NCBI RefSeq assembly: GCF_000379465.1 | Contig: NZ_KB905403.1 | Location: 181-64,180, forward strand | DNA: 64,000 nt | Source: Sciscionella marina DSM 45152 | GTDB lineage: Bacteria > Actinomycetota > Actinomycetes > Mycobacteriales > Pseudonocardiaceae | Direction of reading: 5' to 3' | Shown: positions 60,366-64,000 of the stretch, one piece after another | Layout of the letters: each line of letters opens with the position of its first letter | Position numbering within the stretch: the stretch's first letter is position 1 | The notes under the pieces: generated by a model | The model's input: the letters and a program-made list of their open reading frames with translations, nothing else | Databases searched by the model: none | Told to the model about the DNA's origin: nothing | Program-made: the position numbers and the translations under genes

Positions 60366-61396
60366 TGGCGGCACCGGTCATCTCGCGCGCGGCCGAGCAG
60401 AGCCCGAGCGCGACCCAGAAACTCACCATCGGCAAGGCGCTGAACCTCGGGCTGCGCACCGCGATGGAGAACGACCCGAAGGTCATCGTGATGGGCGAGG
60501 ACGTCGGCAAACTCGGCGGCGTTTTCCGGATCACCGACGGACTGCAGAAGGACTTCGGGGAGCACCGGGTGCTCGACACGCCGCTCGCCGAGTCCGGGAT
60601 CATCGGCACCGCGGTCGGGCTCGCGATCCGCGGTTACCGCCCGGTGTGCGAGATCCAGTTCGACGGGTTCATCTTCCCGGGATTCGACCAGATCGTCTCC
60701 CAGGTGGCGAAGGTGCATTTCCGCTCGGAGGGCAGGCTGCGCATGCCCATGGTGATCCGGGTGCCGTTCGGCGGCGGAATCGGCGCGGTCGAGCATCATT
60801 CCGAGTCCCCGGAGTCCTACTTCGCGCACACCGCGGGATTGCGCGTGGTCTCCTGCTCGAACGCGGTGGACGCGTACTGGATGCTGCAGCAGGCGATCCA
60901 GTGCGAGGATCCGGTGCTGTTCTTCGAGCCGAAGCGGTACTACCACTCGGGCGCGCTGCGTGCCGAGGTGGACACCGCGGTCACGCCCGCTCCCCTGTTC
61001 AGCTCGCAGGTGCTGCGCACGGGGAACTCCGCGACCCTGGTCGCCTACGGCCCCTCGGTGAAGGTGTGCCTGGACGCCGCGGCCGCCGCGGATGAGGACG
61101 GGACCTCGCTCGAGGTCATCGATCTGCGCACACTGTCCCCGCTGGACCTGGGCCCGGTTTTCGAATCGGTGCGCAAGACCGGCAGGCTGATCGCGGTCTC
61201 CGAGGCGCCCGCGAACTCCTCGCTCACCAGTGAGATCGCCATGCGCGTACAGCAGGAGTGCTTCTACTCCCTCGAGGCGCCGGTACTGCGGGTCACCGGG
61301 TTCGACACCCCGTACCCGCCGACCAAGCTCGAGGAGCACTTCCTGCCCGATCTCGACCGCGTGCTGCACGCCGTCGACCGCGCCCTGGCCTGGTGA
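60365..61396 (+). CDS. bkdB: Branched-chain 2-oxoacid dehydrogenase E1 beta
   Basis: This 343-aa transketolase-like protein has the MGEDVGKLGGVFRITDGL start of the E1 beta domain, the FDGFIFPGFDQIV and PFGGGIGAVEHHSES blocks, and a C-terminal transketolase_C domain with LRVTGFDTPYPPTKLEE. It forms the E1 heterotetramer with BkdA. The start overlaps the bkdA stop by one base. Confidence 0.92.
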   Translation: MAAPVISRAAEQSPSATQKLTIGKALNLGLRTAMENDPKVIVMGEDVGKLGGVFRITDGLQKDFGEHRVLDTPLAESGIIGTAVGLAIRGYRPVCEIQFDGFIFPGFDQIVSQVAKVHFRSEGRLRMPMVIRVPFGGGIGAVEHHSESPESYFAHTAGLRVVSCSNAVDAYWMLQQAIQCEDPVLFFEPKRYYHSGALRAEVDTAVTPAPLFSSQVLRTGNSATLVAYGPSVKVCLDAAAAADEDGTSLEVIDLRTLSPLDLGPVFESVRKTGRLIAVSEAPANSSLTSEIAMRVQQECFYSLEAPVLRVTGFDTPYPPTKLEEHFLPDLDRVLHAVDRALAW

Positions 61397-61406
61397 AGGG
61401 GACCGA

Positions 61407-62702
61407 ATGCCGAACTACAAACAGTTTCCCCTCGCCGATACCGCGGAGGGGCTGACCGAGGCCGACATCCTCAACTGGCACGTCAAGCCGGGCGATCGGG
61501 TTTCGGTGAACCAGATTGTCGTGGAGATCGAGACCGCGAAGGCCGCCGTCGAGCTGCCGATCCCGTGGGCGGGCCTGGTCACCGAGCTGCTCGTCGAACC
61601 GGGCCAGACGGTGGAGGTCGGCACCCCGATCCTCACCGTCGACCTCGATCCGGACGGTGCGGCCGCCCCCGAAACCCCGCAACCGGAACCGGAGCCCGCC
61701 GCCGAGGAGGAGATGAAGCCGCTGGTCGGGTACGGCTCGAAGACCGTGGTCGCGAAGCGGCGGGCACGCAAGGGCGCCGAACCGGTCGCTGCGGTGAACG
61801 CGGTGGCCGAACCGGCTCCGGCAGCTGAACCGGCCGGTGGCTATGTCCCGCTGGCCAAACCGCCGGTGCGCAAGCTCGCCAAGGACCTCGGCGTCGACCT
61901 GCGTGCCCTGCGCGGCACCGGGGAAGGCGGCGTCATCACCCGCGAGGATGTGCGCGGCTCGACCCCCGAGGCCCCCGCTGCGGCCAAACCGGTGACCAGC
62001 GGTGACCGGGAACGGCGGGTGCCGGTCAAGGGGGTGCGCAAGGCGACCGCGCAGGCCATGGTGTCCAGCGCGTTCACCGCCCCGCACGTCACCGAGTTCC
62101 TCAGCGTGGACGTCACCCCGATGATGGCCTTCCGCGAGCGGGTGACGAACCGGCCGGAGTTCCGCGAGGTCAAGCTCACCCCGTTGGCGTTCGCGGCGAA
62201 GGCGGTGTGCCTCGCGGCGCGGCGCACCCCCGATGTGAACGCGGTCTGGGACGAGGAAGCCCAGGAGATCGTCTACAAGGATTACGTGCACCTCGGGATC
62301 GCCGCGGCCACCCCGCGCGGTCTCATCGTGCCGAAGGTCCGGGACGCGGATTCGCTGTCGCTGGCCGAGCTGGCCGCCGCGATCGGCGAGCTCACCGCGA
62401 CCGCGCGGGAGGGCAAGACACCGCCCGCGGACATGCGCAGCGGCACGTTCACCATCAGCAACGTCGGCGTGTTCGGGGTCGATTCCGGTACCCCGATCAT
62501 CAACCCCGGCGAGTCCGCGATCCTCGCGCTCGGTGCGATCCGGGAGATGCCCTGGGTGGTGGACGGTGAGCTCGCCGTGCGCCAGGTCTGCCAGCTCTCC
62601 CTGTCCTTCGACCACCGCGTGATCGACGGTGAACAGGGTTCGCGATTCCTCGCCGACGTGGGTGCCGTGTTCGCCGACCCCGCCAACGCGATCACCTTCT
62701 AG
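61407..62702 (+). CDS. bkdC: Branched-chain 2-oxoacid dehydrogenase E2 (lipoyl acyltransferase)
   Basis: This 431-aa E2 has one lipoyl domain with lipoyl Lys45 in IETAKAAVE, a Pro/Glu/Ala linker, the peripheral subunit-binding domain (about residues 147-183) and the catalytic domain ending DHRVIDGEQG (His near residue 396). Only one lipoyl domain is present, as in mycobacterial BkdC. E3 (lipoamide dehydrogenase) is not in the window. It ends at a TAG followed by terminator-like repeats. Confidence 0.92.
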   Translation: MPNYKQFPLADTAEGLTEADILNWHVKPGDRVSVNQIVVEIETAKAAVELPIPWAGLVTELLVEPGQTVEVGTPILTVDLDPDGAAAPETPQPEPEPAAEEEMKPLVGYGSKTVVAKRRARKGAEPVAAVNAVAEPAPAAEPAGGYVPLAKPPVRKLAKDLGVDLRALRGTGEGGVITREDVRGSTPEAPAAAKPVTSGDRERRVPVKGVRKATAQAMVSSAFTAPHVTEFLSVDVTPMMAFRERVTNRPEFREVKLTPLAFAAKAVCLAARRTPDVNAVWDEEAQEIVYKDYVHLGIAAATPRGLIVPKVRDADSLSLAELAAAIGELTATAREGKTPPADMRSGTFTISNVGVFGVDSGTPIINPGESAILALGAIREMPWVVDGELAVRQVCQLSLSFDHRVIDGEQGSRFLADVGAVFADPANAITF

Positions 62703-62712
62703 AGGCCGAACC

Positions 62713-62729
62713 AGCTGTATCATACAGCT
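62713..62729. repeat. 17-bp secondary palindrome, copy C (perfect)
   Basis: AGCTGTATCATACAGCT has perfect 8-nt arms around one C. It lies 10 bp after the bkdC stop and before palindrome copy 13, the same order as at 43684 and 27840. Confidence 0.8.
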
Positions 62730-62754
62730 AATTTGAGGCATTATGATCTGCGAA

Positions 62755-62814
62755 AAGACCCCTCGTGAGTGGAAATGTTGGTTCTAACCAACACAACCAC
62801 GCACGAGGGGTCTT
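62755..62814. terminator. Extended hairpin built on palindrome copy 13 (CT centre, 62764-62805)
   Basis: The 42-bp palindrome here is imperfect inside (CGTGAGTGGAAATGTTGGTT / AACCAACACAACCACGCACG), but its stem is extended outwards: AAGACCCCTCGTG (62755-62767) pairs perfectly with CACGAGGGGTCTT (62802-62814). It separates convergent bkdC and the acyl-CoA dehydrogenase gene. A U-tract is absent, as usual for actinobacterial terminators. Confidence 0.75.
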
Positions 62815-62827
62815 CGCTGGCGCTCAG

Positions 62828-62887
62828 CCCCTCGTGCGTGACACGGCTGTGTCTTCGGTTCGCCTCGCAAGCTCGGCGAACGAGGGG
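62828..62887. terminator. Second hairpin in the bkdC / acyl-CoA dehydrogenase gap
   Basis: Outer CCCCTCG (62828-62834) pairs with CGAGGGG (62881-62887), and inner GTTCGCC (62858-62864) with GGCGAAC (62875-62881). GAGGGGTCTT is repeated from 62805-62814 at 62882-62891. It probably terminates the minus-strand gene. Confidence 0.6.
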
Positions 62888-62909
62888 TCTTGTGCGTTCG
62901 GGCGCCCGA

Positions 62910-64000
62910 TCAGAAGGCCGCTTCGGGCACGTCCATGAGCGCGTTGTCGGCGTTGTCCACGATGGCGCGGCGCGCGGTCAGTTCGGGCAGCACGTTCTTC
63001 GCGAAGAACGAGGCCGCGGCGAGCTTGCCCTCGTAGAAGGAGCGGTCGCGGGCCGAGACCTCACCGCTGAGCTTGTCCTGGGCGATCGTGGCCTGGCGCA
63101 GCAGCAGCCAGCCGATGAGCAGGTCGCCGACCGACATGAGCAGCCGCACCGAGTTCTGCCCGACCTTGTAGGCCTCGGACCGGTTCTCCTGCGCGGCACC
63201 GAGGAAACCGAACAGGGTGCCGAGCATGCCCTGCACATCCTCGAGCGCGGTGCGCAGCAGCGCCCGCTCTTCCTTGAGCCGCCCGTTTCCGGTGTCGGCG
63301 TCGAGGAACGCGGTGATCTCGTTCGCGACGTGGGTCAGCGCCTTGCCGTTGTTCTTGACGATCTTGCGGAACAGGAAGTCCATGGACTGGATCGCCGTGG
63401 TGCCTTCGTAGAGCGAGTCGATCTTGGCGTCCCGGATGTACTGCTCGATCGGGTAGTCCTTGAGGTACCCGGACCCGCCGAGGGTCTGCAGGGAGTGGTT
63501 GAGCATCTCGTAGGCCCGCTCCGAGCCGACGCCCTTCACGATCGGCAGCAGCAGATCGTTGACCGCGGTGGCGAGCTCGACGTCCCCGTCGCCGTTCTGC
63601 ATCTGGTCGGAGAAGGTTGCGGTGTACGTGTAGACCGCGCGCAGTCCTTCGGTGTACGCCTTCTGCAGCATCAGGATGCGGCGCACATCCGGGTGGTGGG
63701 TGATGCTCACCCGCGGCGCGGTCTTCGAGGTCTCGGTCATGTCGGCGCCCTGCACGCGCTCCTTGGCGTACTCGAGCGCGTTGAGGTAACCGGTGGACAG
63801 AGTACCGATCGCCTTGGTGCCGACCATCATCCGCGCGAACTCGATGACCTGGAACATCTGCGCGATGCCGTCGTGCACCTCGCCCATCAGCCAGCCCTTG
63901 GCGGGGGTGCCGTGCTGGCCGAAGGTCAGCTCACAGGTGGAGGAGCAGGCCAGCCCCATCTTCTCTTCCTCGTTGGTGACGAAGGCACCGTTGCGCTCGC
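62910..64000 (-). CDS. Acyl-CoA dehydrogenase (partial, FadE5-like)
   Basis: This is the C-terminal part (about 363 aa) of a long acyl-CoA dehydrogenase that begins right of the window. It has the [24 protein letters not shown] segment with flavin contacts, [17 protein letters not shown], and then a further C-terminal domain of about 130 residues. That domain is typical of the 600-residue subgroup (mycobacterial FadE5 type). It catalyses the first oxidation of acyl-CoA and feeds electrons to ETF and so to EtfD at the other end of the window. Confidence 0.9.
   Translation of the reverse strand, partial: ERNGAFVTNEEEKMGLACSSTCELTFGQHGTPAKGWLMGEVHDGIAQMFQVIEFARMMVGTKAIGTLSTGYLNALEYAKERVQGADMTETSKTAPRVSITHHPDVRRILMLQKAYTEGLRAVYTYTATFSDQMQNGDGDVELATAVNDLLLPIVKGVGSERAYEMLNHSLQTLGGSGYLKDYPIEQYIRDAKIDSLYEGTTAIQSMDFLFRKIVKNNGKALTHVANEITAFLDADTGNGRLKEERALLRTALEDVQGMLGTLFGFLGAAQENRSEAYKVGQNSVRLLMSVGDLLIGWLLLRQATIAQDKLSGEVSARDRSFYEGKLAAASFFAKNVLPELTARRAIVDNADNALMDVPEAAF

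Noticed and set aside
7962-62805. The repeated palindromes as a CRISPR array
   Set aside because: Copies are kilobases apart and separated by genes, with no short regular spacers and no cas genes.

Overview
The window is high-GC DNA from an actinobacterium, most likely of the order Pseudonocardiales. The evidence is the proteasome activator PafE with its C-terminal GQYL motif, an EtfD-type electron-transfer oxidoreductase, a BkdABC complex, many TetR regulators, frequent GTG/TTG starts and overlapping GTGA/TGATG gene junctions. No species call is made from sequence alone.

Layout. 1-4947 looks accessory: the end of an IS3-type transposase, an esterase with a divergent TetR gene, two unrecognised genes, and a twice-frameshifted large serine recombinase whose 5' end lies about 27 bp from half of a 42-bp host palindrome. 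4979-16343 holds etfD with a TetR gene, an orphan AbiEi-like gene, a CBS protein, a GroES-like gene coupled to an NHL/thioredoxin gene, an AAA ATPase, a DoxX-like protein and a DUF3311/SSS transporter pair. 16628-20283 is an orphan CO-dehydrogenase/xanthine-dehydrogenase maturation operon (XdhC, vWA, MoxR, MobA-like). 20373-30350 carries a TetR gene, purB, a MOSC protein, a 3-hydroxyacyl-CoA dehydrogenase, a tandem Lrp, an MFS exporter, two oxidoreductases, tRNA-Ser and a TetR/methyltransferase pair with a clear operator. 30358-34832 is a catabolic operon (cupin dioxygenase-like, MFS, zinc alcohol dehydrogenase, SDR, AraC). 36271-38075 has an Rv3778c-like class V aminotransferase homologue without its PLP lysine, divergent from pafE. 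38072-43582 encodes all six enzymes for CMP-pseudaminic acid. 43702-58716 is mixed housekeeping and hypothetical content (sigma factor-nagA, a glycolate-oxidase-like enzyme, DedA, fni, DUF4097, a secreted peptidase, a beta-helix membrane protein, an M20 peptidase, a GH43-like protein). 59169-62702 is bkdABC, and the right edge cuts an acyl-CoA dehydrogenase.

Functional links: EtfD, the hydroxyacyl-CoA dehydrogenase, BkdABC and the acyl-CoA dehydrogenase point to fatty-acid and branched-chain amino-acid catabolism. The pse genes make an activated nonulosonic acid for a surface glycan, but no transferase is visible here.

The most unusual signal is intergenic. Thirteen full copies and one half copy of a 42-bp palindrome (20-nt arms, 2-nt centre CT or AG) occur between genes, mostly just after stop codons. 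Many carry a shared leader that starts at the stop codon, and three copies are preceded by a second 17-bp palindrome. The serine recombinase junction falls exactly on the central dinucleotide, suggesting that this palindrome is the recombinase's attachment site.
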